Assembly (NCBI GenBank): GCA_963734815.1
Contig: CAVTIH010000002.1
Span: 992,001-1,056,000 of the forward strand
DNA from: Palsa-744 sp963734815
Lineage (GTDB): Bacteria; Actinomycetota; Thermoleophilia; Solirubrobacterales; Solirubrobacteraceae
Length of the DNA: 64,000 nucleotides
Direction of reading: 5' to 3'
Positions 53,025-62,392 of the stretch are shown piece by piece. The position numbers and the translations under genes are program-made. The notes under the pieces were generated by a model. It was given only the letters and a program-made list of their open reading frames with translations. It was not told the DNA's origin and made no database searches. How positions within the stretch are numbered: the first letter of the stretch is position 1; every line of letters begins with the position of its first letter.

Positions 53025-55758
53025 GCCCGTGAGACTTTAGACGGCGGCTCCGATGTCCTGTTTTTTTCTTGTGCCGGGGACAGCCCCTGACGAGGATCTT
53101 CGTGCTCTGTGTGATCCGCGCCCCGCTCTGCGCGACGATCGTCGTGGGCATCACGAGTTTCGAGCCGCAGAGGCTGCCGTTGCGGTTGTCGGTCAGCACC
53201 GAGCGCGGGCCCATGGGCAGGCTCAGCGCGAAGCTCGAGATCGGCACGTCGGGCAGCGATTCGAACGAGGAGGAGAGGATCCCCGTGCGGGCGATGCGAG
53301 TGTGGCCGACCAGCACCACCTCCACCCCGTTGTCGCCGCTGAGGATCACATCCAGGTCGGGGTAGGCTTCGCCGCCGTGGGAGACCAGGTAGACAGGCCC
53401 GGTGAGCGCCCCAGGGAGCACGGGTGTGGTGACGGTGGCGGAGCCGACGCGCGCTTCCTTGGAGCAGCCACCGGGGGGTGGGCTCGCTTCGAAGATGGCA
53501 GCGGAGCAGGCTTTGTGCAGTGTGGTGATGCGCGCCGCCAGCTTTTTCGGCAGCGAGGTGAGCACCTCATGAATGTTGGCCCGACCCAGCCCCGCGGGCT
53601 GTGTGCCCGCGGCCTGCGTAACCTTGACTTCGAGGCTGGCCCCGTTTACCCGCGAAACGCGCGCGCCAGTGGAGGCGGTGAGCTTCGGGGTGAACGCCAG
53701 CTTGTTGCATTCGCCGAGCTGGAAGGGACTCGAGACGCTCTGTTCGGCGGGCGCGCTGGACCCGGGAACGAAGCCGCTGAGCAGCGATTCCGTGGCCAGC
53801 GAGGAGCAGTTGGTCGGGTTGAACAGGAACTTGGGCCGGTTGACATCGACGTCGATGTCGCGCAGACGCAGCGGCACACCCTGCACGATCCTCGGCAGCG
53901 CAGCGGTAACTACCGCGCGAGCGCTGTACAAGCCGACACCGATCCCTGCGCGCGCGATCACGTTGCCGAAATCGAAGGGTCCCGCGCTGGCAGGCACCAC
54001 GATCGAGAGGCCGTATGGGGCGCCGTTGTAGGGGCCCGTCAGGTAGACCTTGCCGGCGAACGCATACGGTTCGGGGCCAGCCCCGGCGCTCACCGATGCG
54101 CTGCCGATTTCACTGGCCGCGGGGCAGGTTCCCGCGTTGGCGGGCGTTTCCGCGCACAGCGGCACTGAGGGGATCGCTCCGAGCAGGCCGGCGGGCAGCG
54201 TGGTTTTGACGTCGGCGAAGTACTGCTGTCCGTTCGCGCGGGCAAGGTCGAAGGCGTAGGAGGTGTAGGCGCCGGCGTTCGGCGAGGCGTCGTGGGTGCT
54301 CTGGCTGAGCGAGAACGGCAGCGGCGAGGAGCAGCCAGTGGCGGCGAACGGCGTCGAACTGAGCGCGGGAGCGCCACCGGTGTAGGGGGTGAAGAGCCCT
54401 TCAACCGCCCCCACGGCGCACGACAGCGGGTTGGCCAGCGGTGCCAGCGCCCCGCCGTCAAACTTCATCGCCAGGTCAGCGAAAGGCAGCGGGGGGTTCC
54501 CCGCGAAGGTCGCCTCCAGGCGACCGGTGCTGGGGTTGGGCGTGACCTGCCCCTGCAGTCTCACCGACACGCCCAGCGCGCTCTCGGCGTCCACGTAGAT
54601 CGTGTAGGGAGGGCCGGTGATCGACGCGCCCGTAGGGCTGCCGAGGTAGACGTTGCCGGTGAGCGACCCGGGCGGCAGGTCGGTTTCGATGCTCACGCTC
54701 CCAACCTTGGAGGCCGCCGGGCAGGTGACGGGCGTGGTGGGGCGCACGCCGGGGCTGATCTGCTGGAGCCCGGCCTGCGCTTCGGTACAGGCGGCCAGCC
54801 CGCGAGCCGCGGAGGGATCGAGCGTGAGGCCTTCGGGCAGCGTCACCTGGGCGTCGTCGATGTCGGCCGTGTTGATCGCTTCGGCGCCCACGTTCTGCGG
54901 TACCTTCACTTCGGCGGTGACGCCATCGGGTTCATCGGACTTGGCGGTTTCCGGGTGCGCTTCGGCCGCCGGCTTGAACGGCACCTGGTTGCACCCTTCG
55001 ACCCCCACCGGCGTGTGGGTCTGGGTCTTCGAGATTTCACCTTCCCATGATTCGGCTTCCAGATAGGAAGTCGTGGTCGTCGAGCAGACACTCGGCAGCG
55101 TGAGGAAGTTGCCCTGCCCCGCCCGCCCGTCGAAGATCAGCTTCGACTTCAGCAGCGGAATCGATCGGGGAATGTTGTTGATTTCGAAGTACTCGTGGAA
55201 GTCGGTGTTCCAACTGACGTGGCCTTCGAGGAAGATGTGTTCGTTGGCGACGAGCGGCACCGAGACGTGGATGCCGAAATCGAGCGGCAGCCCGGGCGGC
55301 TGCGCGAGGTTGTAGACGGGCGCGGAGATCGGCACATCGGCGGCGCCCACGAAGGCGGTCAGTTCATCCTTCCCCACTTCGGTTTCGGCGGGGCAGCCGT
55401 CTTCTTCGAAGGTCTTCACCGGACACGCCGGCAGCGCCTCGGGATCGGCCGCGAGACCGGGGGGAACGTCGACCCGCACCCGCTTGACGTTGCCGATCGG
55501 TTGCTGCCCCAGACCAGAGGAGGTGGAGTTGAATTCAAAGCCGGTGATGCCGTACTGGGGGTGGCCGGCGGCCTGCGTGTACGCCTGTCCGTGGTCGGCT
55601 TCGACGCTTGCGTAGGTGCACGAGGAGACCGTACAGGTGCCCGCTTCAAAGTTCTTTGCTTCGACGCCGAAACTCGCCTGAGCGCCGGGCGCCGCGACGC
55701 CGCACGCCACACAGGCGAGCAGCGCCGCCAGCCAGATTCGTGCCTCTCCACTCCTCAC
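52969..55758 (-). CDS. Giant secreted beta-rich protein (paralogue 1)
   Basis: 929 residues from GTG 55758. The signal peptide IWLAALLACVACGVAAPGAQ is followed by FGVEAKNFEAGTCTVSSC and many beta-domains with recurring motifs (YNLAQPPGLPLDFGIHVSVP, VTLPEGLTLDPSAARGLAAC, YLTGPYNGAPYGLSIVVPAS, LPDVPISSFALSLPMGPRSV). It ends in a very basic tail (KKKTGHRSRRLKSHGHGHRT). Cysteines occur in pairs. Closely similar to the next gene upstream, so a tandem duplication. Probably a cell-surface or extracellular protein; function unknown. Confidence 0.85.
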   Translation of the reverse strand: MRSGEARIWLAALLACVACGVAAPGAQASFGVEAKNFEAGTCTVSSCTYASVEADHGQAYTQAAGHPQYGITGFEFNSTSSGLGQQPIGNVKRVRVDVPPGLAADPEALPACPVKTFEEDGCPAETEVGKDELTAFVGAADVPISAPVYNLAQPPGLPLDFGIHVSVPLVANEHIFLEGHVSWNTDFHEYFEINNIPRSIPLLKSKLIFDGRAGQGNFLTLPSVCSTTTTSYLEAESWEGEISKTQTHTPVGVEGCNQVPFKPAAEAHPETAKSDEPDGVTAEVKVPQNVGAEAINTADIDDAQVTLPEGLTLDPSAARGLAACTEAQAGLQQISPGVRPTTPVTCPAASKVGSVSIETDLPPGSLTGNVYLGSPTGASITGPPYTIYVDAESALGVSVRLQGQVTPNPSTGRLEATFAGNPPLPFADLAMKFDGGALAPLANPLSCAVGAVEGLFTPYTGGAPALSSTPFAATGCSSPLPFSLSQSTHDASPNAGAYTSYAFDLARANGQQYFADVKTTLPAGLLGAIPSVPLCAETPANAGTCPAASEIGSASVSAGAGPEPYAFAGKVYLTGPYNGAPYGLSIVVPASAGPFDFGNVIARAGIGVGLYSARAVVTAALPRIVQGVPLRLRDIDVDVNRPKFLFNPTNCSSLATESLLSGFVPGSSAPAEQSVSSPFQLGECNKLAFTPKLTASTGARVSRVNGASLEVKVTQAAGTQPAGLGRANIHEVLTSLPKKLAARITTLHKACSAAIFEASPPPGGCSKEARVGSATVTTPVLPGALTGPVYLVSHGGEAYPDLDVILSGDNGVEVVLVGHTRIARTGILSSSFESLPDVPISSFALSLPMGPRSVLTDNRNGSLCGSKLVMPTTIVAQSGARITQSTKILVRGCPRHKKKTGHRSRRLKSHGHGHRTHRRPRKTSRRHRR

Positions 55759-55840
55759 GAATGACTGTTACCCGGCGACAAGCGGTTCTAACTTTAAGTT
55801 GGACCCGCCGGCGCCAGGACTTGCCCGGCGGGTCCAACTA

Positions 55841-58800
55841 CTACGCCCTGAACGTAACGGTGGCGAACGCCTTGGAGGTGATGTTGCCTTTTTTGCTCTT
55901 CGGCACGAAGCCAACCCGCACCTTGATCCGCAGCTGGCGGAATTTGCGCAGCACTTCCTTGCCGACCGAGGTGAGCGACACCTTGACGTTGGTGCGCCCC
56001 CCCGCGCCGACGCTGCGCTTGGTGAACTTGAGGTCGGTGCCCGCGCCGCTGACGCTGCCAGCCGCCGGCAGCTGCACGTTGAGCGTTGCGGTGGCGCCGC
56101 TGGTTTTGTGTTTGACGATTTCCACCGGGCAGTTGCGCACTGCGATGATGGGCGATTGGAGGATAATCGCCCGGTTCTGGGCGACAAGCGTGGTGAGCAT
56201 CTTCATCGGCGAGCGGCACAGGCTGCCGTTGGCGCCCAGCACCGAGTTGGGGCCGGACGGCAGGTAGAGCGAGATGTTCGAGACCGGCACGTCGGGCAGC
56301 GTGCTGAACGAGGTGGTGATCTGTGAGTTGGACACTTTGGTGCGCCCCACGAGGATCACGGTGACGCCATCCCCGTTCAGGATCAGGTCGAGGTTGGGGT
56401 AGGCTTCGCTGCCGTGCGACACCAGCCAGGCGGTACCGGTGAGCGTCCCCGGCAGCACCGGCGTGGTCGCTTTCACGGTGCCGACGTTCGCTTCCTTGGC
56501 GCAGCCGCCGGGCGCGGGGCCAGCTTCGAAGGTCGCCGCCGGGCAAGCTTTGGCGAGCGTCGAGAGGCGCACCGGCAGCTGCTTGGGCAGTGTCGTGGTC
56601 ACCTGCTGGATGTTCGCCTGGCCGACCGGCTGGCTGATGTTGACTTCGAGGTTGGCGCCGTTGGTGCGCGAGGTTTTCGCGCCGGCGATCGCGCCGAAGG
56701 ACGGCTTGAAGGCAAGCTTGTTGCATTCTTCGGTGACCAGTGGGCTCTTGACTTCGGCTGTCGTGAACGTGCTGGAGCCGAGCAGCGTCACGCCCGTGAG
56801 CGTCGATTCGGTCAACAGCGGCACGCAGCTGGTCGGGTTGAGCATGAAGCCCTGACGGTTGACTTCGACGTTCAGGCTCTGCATCCGCAGCGGAATGCCC
56901 TTGTAGATCGTGGGCACGCTGCCGGCCACCACCACACGCGAGGTGTACGGTTCGACGTTGATCGTCTCGTGCGTAACCACGTTGCCGAGGTTGAACGGAC
57001 CGGCCACCGCGGGTACCACGATCGCCATGCCGTAGGGCGCGCCGTTGTAGGGGCCTGTGAGGTAGGCCGAGCCGGAGAACTGGTACGGCGCCGAGCCCGC
57101 CCCGGCGAGCACCGTGACCGAGCCGATCCGGCTGGAGGCCGGGCAGCCGCCCGTGCCAGCGGCGGCTTCGGCGACCTGCGCTTCGGTGCAGAGCGACACC
57201 GCGGGAATCCGCCCGACGAGGCCGGCTGGCAGCACGGTCTTGATCTGCGAGAGGTACTGCTGGCCGGAGGGCCGCGTCACGGTGAACGAGAAATTGGTCG
57301 AGGCCCCTCCGGTCGCGGGCTGGCTTTCGGACGCCTGCGTGGGCGCGAACGGCAGCGGCGATTTGCACGCTTCGCCGGCACCGTTGTTGTCGACGGTGAA
57401 CGCGGTGGTGGGCGTCTTGGTGAAGGATGGGCCGCCTGGCGATTCAATGTATGGCACGAGCGTCGTTTCGGTCTTCGCCGTCCCGCATGCCAGCGGGTTG
57501 GCGATCGGCGCGAGCGGGCCGTCTTTGAAGTGCAGGATCACTTCGCTGACGGGCTGTTCGGGATTCTTGAGGAACCTCGCGGTCACCTGCCCGGTCTTTT
57601 CGTTCGCTTCGACCGTACCTTTGAGGCGCACCGTGACGCCATACCGCGCCGATTCGGCGTTGAGGTAGGTGATGTAAGGCTGCCCCGTGATCCGCCCGGA
57701 TTCGGAGCCACCAAGGTAGATGTCCCCCTTCAGCGATTCCGGCGGCAGGTTGGGCACGTTGATCGTGACGGTGCCGATTTTAGAGCCAAACGGGCATTTC
57801 GCGGCGTTGCGCGTGCCGAAGCCGATCTGCGCGGGCGTGCAGGCTTCGAGGCCGTGTGCGGCGGAGGGGTTGAGCGTCATCCCTTCCGGCAGCGTGATGG
57901 TCGCGTTGTCCAGCTGCGAGGAGTCGATGTCCGCTTCTGTGTGGCCCGGGTTGTGCGGCAGCGTCAATTCCGTGGTGACGCCCGTGGGCTGATCGGACTG
58001 CGTGGTTTCCGTTTTCAGCGCGAAAGCTGGTTCGAAAGGCACAGGCAAGAAGGGCGTGAGGCCGTTGCAGCCTTCGGTGCCGATCGGGGTGATGTACACC
58101 CTCGACGCGACCTGGCTTGTGGCCGCTGTGAGCGTCACGGTGTTGGTCGTCGCGGGACCCGGGCCGGGACAGCTGCTCGGGTTGGTGATGAACCCGCCGT
58201 TTCCGGTGTCGCCGATGTTGCCTTTCAAGATCAACCGTGAAGAGATCAGCGGCAGCGCGGGAGAGACCTTGATTTCATAGTAGTCGTGGTAGTTGCCGGC
58301 CCATTCAACGCTACCTTCGATCAGCGTGTGGGCGTAATACTGCCCGCTCTCGAGGAATTTTTCGTAGGCTTCTTTTTCGGCTTTGCCCCCAGGGAAGTCG
58401 GCTTCGGGAAGCGGTTTTGCGGCAAAGGCTTTTTCAAGCTGCCCTTTGGTTAGCGACTTGGGGAGTTCGAGCGCCACTCCAAAGTCAGAGGCCACGCCGT
58501 TGGGCTGAGCGAGGTTATAGGCGACGCCTTCCAGCGGCAAGTCGGAGATTTCCGGCGCCGGAGCTTTGGAGACACCTCCAGGGCCCACATATACCGTGAC
58601 CTTGTTAACCCCAATCACAGTGTTGCCGGAGCCCGATTCTGAGCATTCCGATTTGGCGTAGAACCCTGATCCCGGGACGGCTTCTTCTTCTTTCGGGTTG
58701 CCGTCGAATTCTTGCATCGAGCACTGCGCCACAGCCTCGGGGTTGGTGCTGACGCCGGGACCCACGTCCGTGCGAACGTGCGTCACCACCTTGCCTTCCG

Positions 58801-59149
58801 CTATACCCGCTGGAGCCTCGTTGGGGAATGTTCCTTCAGTGTTGACCTTGAAGTCGGTGATTCCCCACGGCGGATGTCCGGCGGCCTGGGTGTAGCCCTG
58901 TTCTTTGGCCTGAGCCAACGTTGGTTCCTTGGGGAACGAGTACACAAGCCCGGGAGCCAGTTTGATTTCTTCCGAGCCACATGTTTCAAAGGCCGTGGTG
59001 CAGTTGGCCGCGACAAAGGTTTCGACGCCGAATCCAGGTCCAGGCGCAGCCTGGGCGGCGGGCACAACGATGGCCAGCGCCGCGCACGAACAGAGCGCAA
59101 CAAGCCAGACGCGAGCAGACCGTACCGTCGTGTCAGTGGGAAACCTCAT
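55841..59149 (-). CDS. Giant secreted beta-rich protein (paralogue 2)
   Basis: 1102 residues from ATG 59149, chosen because a strong ribosome-binding site (GAGGGAGGATGAC) precedes it. The signal peptide (ARVWLVALCSCAALAIVVPA, AQA) leads into the same modules as its neighbour: FGVETFVAANCT, YTQAAGHPPWGITDFKVNTE, ITLPEGMTLNPSAAHGLEAC, YLTGPYNGAPYGMAIVVPAV, LPDVPVSNISLYLPSGPNSV. It ends in an extra C-terminal beta-domain (GSVSGAGTDLKFTKRSVGAG ... ITSKAFATVTFRA) instead of a basic tail. Exported; possibly adhesive or structural. Confidence 0.87.
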   Translation of the reverse strand: MRFPTDTTVRSARVWLVALCSCAALAIVVPAAQAAPGPGFGVETFVAANCTTAFETCGSEEIKLAPGLVYSFPKEPTLAQAKEQGYTQAAGHPPWGITDFKVNTEGTFPNEAPAGIAEGKVVTHVRTDVGPGVSTNPEAVAQCSMQEFDGNPKEEEAVPGSGFYAKSECSESGSGNTVIGVNKVTVYVGPGGVSKAPAPEISDLPLEGVAYNLAQPNGVASDFGVALELPKSLTKGQLEKAFAAKPLPEADFPGGKAEKEAYEKFLESGQYYAHTLIEGSVEWAGNYHDYYEIKVSPALPLISSRLILKGNIGDTGNGGFITNPSSCPGPGPATTNTVTLTAATSQVASRVYITPIGTEGCNGLTPFLPVPFEPAFALKTETTQSDQPTGVTTELTLPHNPGHTEADIDSSQLDNATITLPEGMTLNPSAAHGLEACTPAQIGFGTRNAAKCPFGSKIGTVTINVPNLPPESLKGDIYLGGSESGRITGQPYITYLNAESARYGVTVRLKGTVEANEKTGQVTARFLKNPEQPVSEVILHFKDGPLAPIANPLACGTAKTETTLVPYIESPGGPSFTKTPTTAFTVDNNGAGEACKSPLPFAPTQASESQPATGGASTNFSFTVTRPSGQQYLSQIKTVLPAGLVGRIPAVSLCTEAQVAEAAAGTGGCPASSRIGSVTVLAGAGSAPYQFSGSAYLTGPYNGAPYGMAIVVPAVAGPFNLGNVVTHETINVEPYTSRVVVAGSVPTIYKGIPLRMQSLNVEVNRQGFMLNPTSCVPLLTESTLTGVTLLGSSTFTTAEVKSPLVTEECNKLAFKPSFGAIAGAKTSRTNGANLEVNISQPVGQANIQQVTTTLPKQLPVRLSTLAKACPAATFEAGPAPGGCAKEANVGTVKATTPVLPGTLTGTAWLVSHGSEAYPNLDLILNGDGVTVILVGRTKVSNSQITTSFSTLPDVPVSNISLYLPSGPNSVLGANGSLCRSPMKMLTTLVAQNRAIILQSPIIAVRNCPVEIVKHKTSGATATLNVQLPAAGSVSGAGTDLKFTKRSVGAGGRTNVKVSLTSVGKEVLRKFRQLRIKVRVGFVPKSKKGNITSKAFATVTFRA

Positions 59150-59312
59150 GTCATCCTCCCTCGTAGCCAGGGCATCCTTGTGGTCCCTAGAACACACATT
59201 CTATACCCAGGTTGCGCAGACCTTAAGCAACTTTTCGCCCAGTGGGATCGGTCGGGGTGTCCCACTTGGCACAGACAATCAAGAACGGAGCGTACCTCCG
59301 GCCCCAACCCGA

Positions 59313-59342
59313 CCGGTCCGGTCCGGTCCGGTCCGGTCCGGT
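59313..59342. repeat. Microsatellite (CCGGT)x6
   Basis: Six perfect CCGGT pentamers just upstream of the giant secreted gene and downstream of the SDR gene. Non-coding and prone to slippage. Confidence 0.95.
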
Positions 59343-59368
59343 GGGCAGGCAGGCTGGCGGATGGAGGC

Positions 59369-60226
59369 CTACGACGAGCCGGGTTGGGCAGTCGTCAGCG
59401 AGGCGTGCTCCTCGCGGGCGATCGCAAGCGTGGGCTCGAGGCCGTGGCTGGCGCGGTCCGTGAGCGGCTGCAGCAGCATCCGCAGCGGCAGCACCGGCGC
59501 CACCCAGCCCGGCGCGATTACGCGCCTGGAGCGGCGCTCGACCCCGCGCTCGATCGCGTCGAGGGCGCGCTCCAACGGCACCGGCTTGACGGCGGCGCGG
59601 CGCACGCGCGAGGCCTGTTCGACGGCCCGCGTCCGCGTCCCGCGGCTGACCATGTCGGTGTCGATAAAGCCGAAGTACGCCACGCCCACGCGCGCGCCCG
59701 TGTGCAACAGCTCGATGCGCAAGGTGTTGCCGAGCGCCTCCACGGCTGCCTTCGAGGCGTTGTAGGCGCCCATCATCGGCGCGTGCAACGCCGACGCCAG
59801 CGAGGCGATCGGCAGCGCATAGCCGCGCGGGTGGGAGATGTGCGGGCCGGCCGCGCGCAGCGTGTAGTAGACACCGAGCAGGTTGACGGCGATCGTGCGC
59901 TCGAAGATCTCCGGATCGCCTCCCACCAACGGCAGCTGTGCAGCGACGCCGGCGTTGGCGATCGCCACGTCCAGGCCCCCGAGCCGCTCGACGGCTCCCT
60001 CCACCGCGCGCTCCACCTGCGCCCGGTCGGCGACGTTGCACTCCCACCAGGGCGCATCGCCGCACTCGGCGGCGACCTGCGCCAGCAACTCCGGCTCCAG
60101 CCCCGCCAGCGCCACCCGCGCGCCCCGCGCATGCAGCCGCCGCGCCGTCCCCGCGCCGATCCCGCGCGCCGATCCGGTGATCAGCACGCGCCGGCCCTCC
60201 AGGGGGATTGCAGCGGCGCGTCTCAT
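59369..60226 (-). CDS. Short-chain dehydrogenase/reductase
   Basis: 285 residues from ATG 60226. Cofactor motif VLITGSARGIGAGTARRLHA, then DVAIANAGVAAQLPL, ALPIASLASALHAPMMGAYN (the serine of ASLAS) and YNASKAAVEALGNTLRIELL (YxxxK). C-terminal residues (APGWVAPVLPLRMLLQPLTD) form the substrate cap. A classical SDR that differs from the disrupted one at 12977. Substrate unknown; an upstream frame to 60352 is less likely. Confidence 0.9.
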   Translation of the reverse strand: MRRAAAIPLEGRRVLITGSARGIGAGTARRLHARGARVALAGLEPELLAQVAAECGDAPWWECNVADRAQVERAVEGAVERLGGLDVAIANAGVAAQLPLVGGDPEIFERTIAVNLLGVYYTLRAAGPHISHPRGYALPIASLASALHAPMMGAYNASKAAVEALGNTLRIELLHTGARVGVAYFGFIDTDMVSRGTRTRAVEQASRVRRAAVKPVPLERALDAIERGVERRSRRVIAPGWVAPVLPLRMLLQPLTDRASHGLEPTLAIAREEHASLTTAQPGSS

Positions 60227-60375
60227 CTGATGCTCGGGGCGATCGAGGCCATCGACGGCTGAGAGTACCTGAGGAGACCCCGACGGCATGCCACCCCCTG
60301 CTTGTCGCCCGCCGTGACGCACGGGAGTCTTATCGTGTTGGCTGCCCCTCATGCCAAAGGGGGAAGACGTTGTGC

Positions 60376-60388
60376 TACATTGTATACA
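60376..60388 (+). promoter_or_regulatory. -10 box and TGTATACA palindrome before the antitoxin gene
   Basis: TACATT (60376-60381) lies 6 nt before ATG 60388, and the 8-bp perfect palindrome TGTATACA (60381-60388) covers that gap. This is compatible with a leaderless, antitoxin-repressed promoter. Confidence 0.55.
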
Positions 60389-60777
60389 TGTCGGTCAACG
60401 TCTCCGTACGCCTGGACGACGGTCTTGCCGAGCGCCTGCGTCTACGGGCGCGGGCCGCGGGCGAGACGCTGTCGGACCGCCTTCGCCGCTACGCCGAGGA
60501 GGGGACACGACGCGAGGAACATCCACTGATCACGTTCCGTGACGGGCCAACGGGCCGGCGGGCCGGGCTGCTCGGCGGTCCCGACGTCTGGGAGGTCGCG
60601 ATGTGGCTGGAGGATCTAGCCACTGAGGAGGACCCCGTCGGCGCACTCGTCGCGGAGTCGGCCCTCTCGCGGTCGCAGATCGAGGCCGCGCTGCGCTACC
60701 GCGGCGCCTACCCCGACGAGGTCACGGCGCGGATCGAGCTGCACCGTGCCGAGACGGCCGCCGCCGAAACGCATTGA
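60388..60777 (+). CDS. RHH-type antitoxin, partner of a DUF5615 toxin
   Basis: 129 residues: MSVNVSVRLDDGLAERLRLR, ARAAGETLSDRLRRYAEEGT is a ribbon-helix-helix domain (VNVSVRL strand and two helices). The long C-terminal region (HPLITFRDGPTGRRAGLLGG, DVWEVAMWLEDLATEEDPVG) is of the DUF433-like type that binds DUF5615 toxins. The stop overlaps the TTG of the toxin. The promoter has its -10 box 6 nt upstream and a palindrome next to it. Confidence 0.85.
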   Translation: MSVNVSVRLDDGLAERLRLRARAAGETLSDRLRRYAEEGTRREEHPLITFRDGPTGRRAGLLGGPDVWEVAMWLEDLATEEDPVGALVAESALSRSQIEAALRYRGAYPDEVTARIELHRAETAAAETH

Positions 60778-61139
60778 AGCTGCTGTTGGATGAGATGTAC
60801 TCGCCCACCTTGGCGCAGGCCCTGCGTGCCGTCGGCATCGACACCTCCACCGTCTTCGAGCTCGGGCTGGCCGAGCGCTCCGACCCCGAGATCCTTTCCG
60901 CGGCGATTGCGCACGGTCGCGCGATCCTCACCGAGAACGTCGCCGACTTCGCGCGCATCTCCGCCGAGCGCCTCACCGCCGGGCAACACCATCCGGGTGT
61001 ACTGATCGCGCTCTCCTCGAGGTTCTCGCGCCGCCCCGCGGGCGCCGGCCCGCTCGTCGCGGCAATTCGCGCCGTCGCGGATCAACCACTCGACGATCGC
61101 GTCGTGTATCTCGCGAGCGCGGCGGCACCGGGTATTTGA
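60774..61139 (+). CDS. DUF5615 PIN-like toxin
   Basis: 121 residues from TTG 60774. KLLLDEMYSPTLAQALRAVG carries the first Asp/Glu pair; then come LAERSDPEILSAAIAHGRAI and LTENVADFARISAERLTAGQ with further acidic residues. It is of the same family as the gene at 15775-16149. A full-length gene with an intact antitoxin. Its 3' end overlaps the convergent permease gene by 58 nt. Confidence 0.85.
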   Translation: MKLLLDEMYSPTLAQALRAVGIDTSTVFELGLAERSDPEILSAAIAHGRAILTENVADFARISAERLTAGQHHPGVLIALSSRFSRRPAGAGPLVAAIRAVADQPLDDRVVYLASAAAPGI

Positions 61140-62374
61140 CGCCGGCGGGTCACGCTCCCGCCACCCCCAGACGCGGCGCGTGTCCTGCTCATCCAGAAGA
61201 GCGCCGCGAACACGAGCGTCGCGAACACGTTCAGGAAGAGCTTGTAGTCGAGCGCCACCCTGCCGAAGACGGCCGTGGTGCTGGGGCGTGGGCCGGTGGG
61301 GATCAGGCCGAGGGCGCTAAAGAGGGCGGCGATGATCAGGGCGGCGAGCACCATCGTGCAGTACATCAGCGCGACCGTTCGCAGCGCGTACTCGCGGCCG
61401 TAGTACTTGCGGTAGATCAGGATGATCGGCAGCACGATCAGGTCGGCGAACAGGAACGCCAACACCCCGGCGAAGCCGATCCCCCCCGACCACAGCACGG
61501 CCGCGAGCGGCACGTTGCCGATCGAGCACACAAACGACGCCACCGCGATCAGCGGACCCACGAGCGCGCTCTCGATCGCCGGCCACGGCGCGGGGGCGTG
61601 GACGATGAACAGGCTCTGGAAGAAGCCGTGGCCGAGCTGCGCGATGAAACCCGCGAGCAGGAAGCCGGCGGCGATCTCCCGGTAAACCATCGCCCAGTCG
61701 CCGCGGAAGTTGCCCGCCACCTCGACCCACGCGGCGCGGGAGGTCAGGCGCTCGCGACACCCGTGCGCGCCCTCGCCCTCGCCACCGCCACCGCCATTGT
61801 CGCCTTGGCCGTAGTCGCCGTGGTCATGGTCGCCTTGGCCTTGATGGTTGGGGGCGTGGTGGCTGCAGTCGCCGTGGTCCTCCGTCACGTGCTGGGCGTG
61901 CTCGCGCGCGCGAGCCTCCAGGTCCGCCGGCACGAAGGCCCGTAGCGCCACCGCCATCAGCGCGATCATCACGACGCCGCCGAGATACTCCGCGAGCGTA
62001 AACTGCCAGCCGATCAGCACCCACAGCACGAGGCCGAGCTCCCACACGAGATTGGTCGAGGCGAACTGAAACGCCAGCGCGGTCGCGGAGGATGCGCCCT
62101 TGGCGAACAGCGAGCGCGCGATCGCGATCGCCGCGTAGGAGCACGACGAGGAGGCCGCCCCGAGGCCGGTCGCGAGCGCTACGGGCCGCGGCCCCGAGCC
62201 CGACAGGGCCCCCTGCACGCGCTCGCGCGGCGCCCACGCCTGCACGATCGCGCTGATCGCGAAGCCCAGCACCAGCGCCCACCACACCTCCCACGCCATC
62301 AGCAGCGAGTCGCGCAGCCCGTGCCAGATCACTTCGAGCGCGCTGCTCACGCGCACAACCCGTTGTGCATGCAA
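61082..62374 (-). CDS. ArsP/UPF0718-type permease
   Basis: 430 residues with eight or so TM helices. The repeat-like core motifs GSGPRPVALATGLGAASSSC and FVCSIGNVPLAAVLWSGGIG match the permease family (PF03773/ArsP) that exports organic arsenicals or other metal(loid)s. The central cytoplasmic loop (about residues 165-210) is His/Asp/Gly-rich (HVTEDHGDCSHHAPNHQGQG, DHDHGDYG), a likely metal-binding segment. The start chosen is ATG 62374. No metal-responsive regulator is nearby. Confidence 0.88.
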   Translation of the reverse strand: MHAQRVVRVSSALEVIWHGLRDSLLMAWEVWWALVLGFAISAIVQAWAPRERVQGALSGSGPRPVALATGLGAASSSCSYAAIAIARSLFAKGASSATALAFQFASTNLVWELGLVLWVLIGWQFTLAEYLGGVVMIALMAVALRAFVPADLEARAREHAQHVTEDHGDCSHHAPNHQGQGDHDHGDYGQGDNGGGGGEGEGAHGCRERLTSRAAWVEVAGNFRGDWAMVYREIAAGFLLAGFIAQLGHGFFQSLFIVHAPAPWPAIESALVGPLIAVASFVCSIGNVPLAAVLWSGGIGFAGVLAFLFADLIVLPIILIYRKYYGREYALRTVALMYCTMVLAALIIAALFSALGLIPTGPRPSTTAVFGRVALDYKLFLNVFATLVFAALFWMSRTRAASGGGGSVTRRRQIPGAAALARYTTRSSSG

Positions 62375-62392
62375 CGAACGCTAGCGGGATGC

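Noticed and set aside
56414..58240. 608-residue plus-strand ORF
   Set aside because: Antisense to the giant secreted protein; Arg/Gly/Val composition typical of shadow frames.
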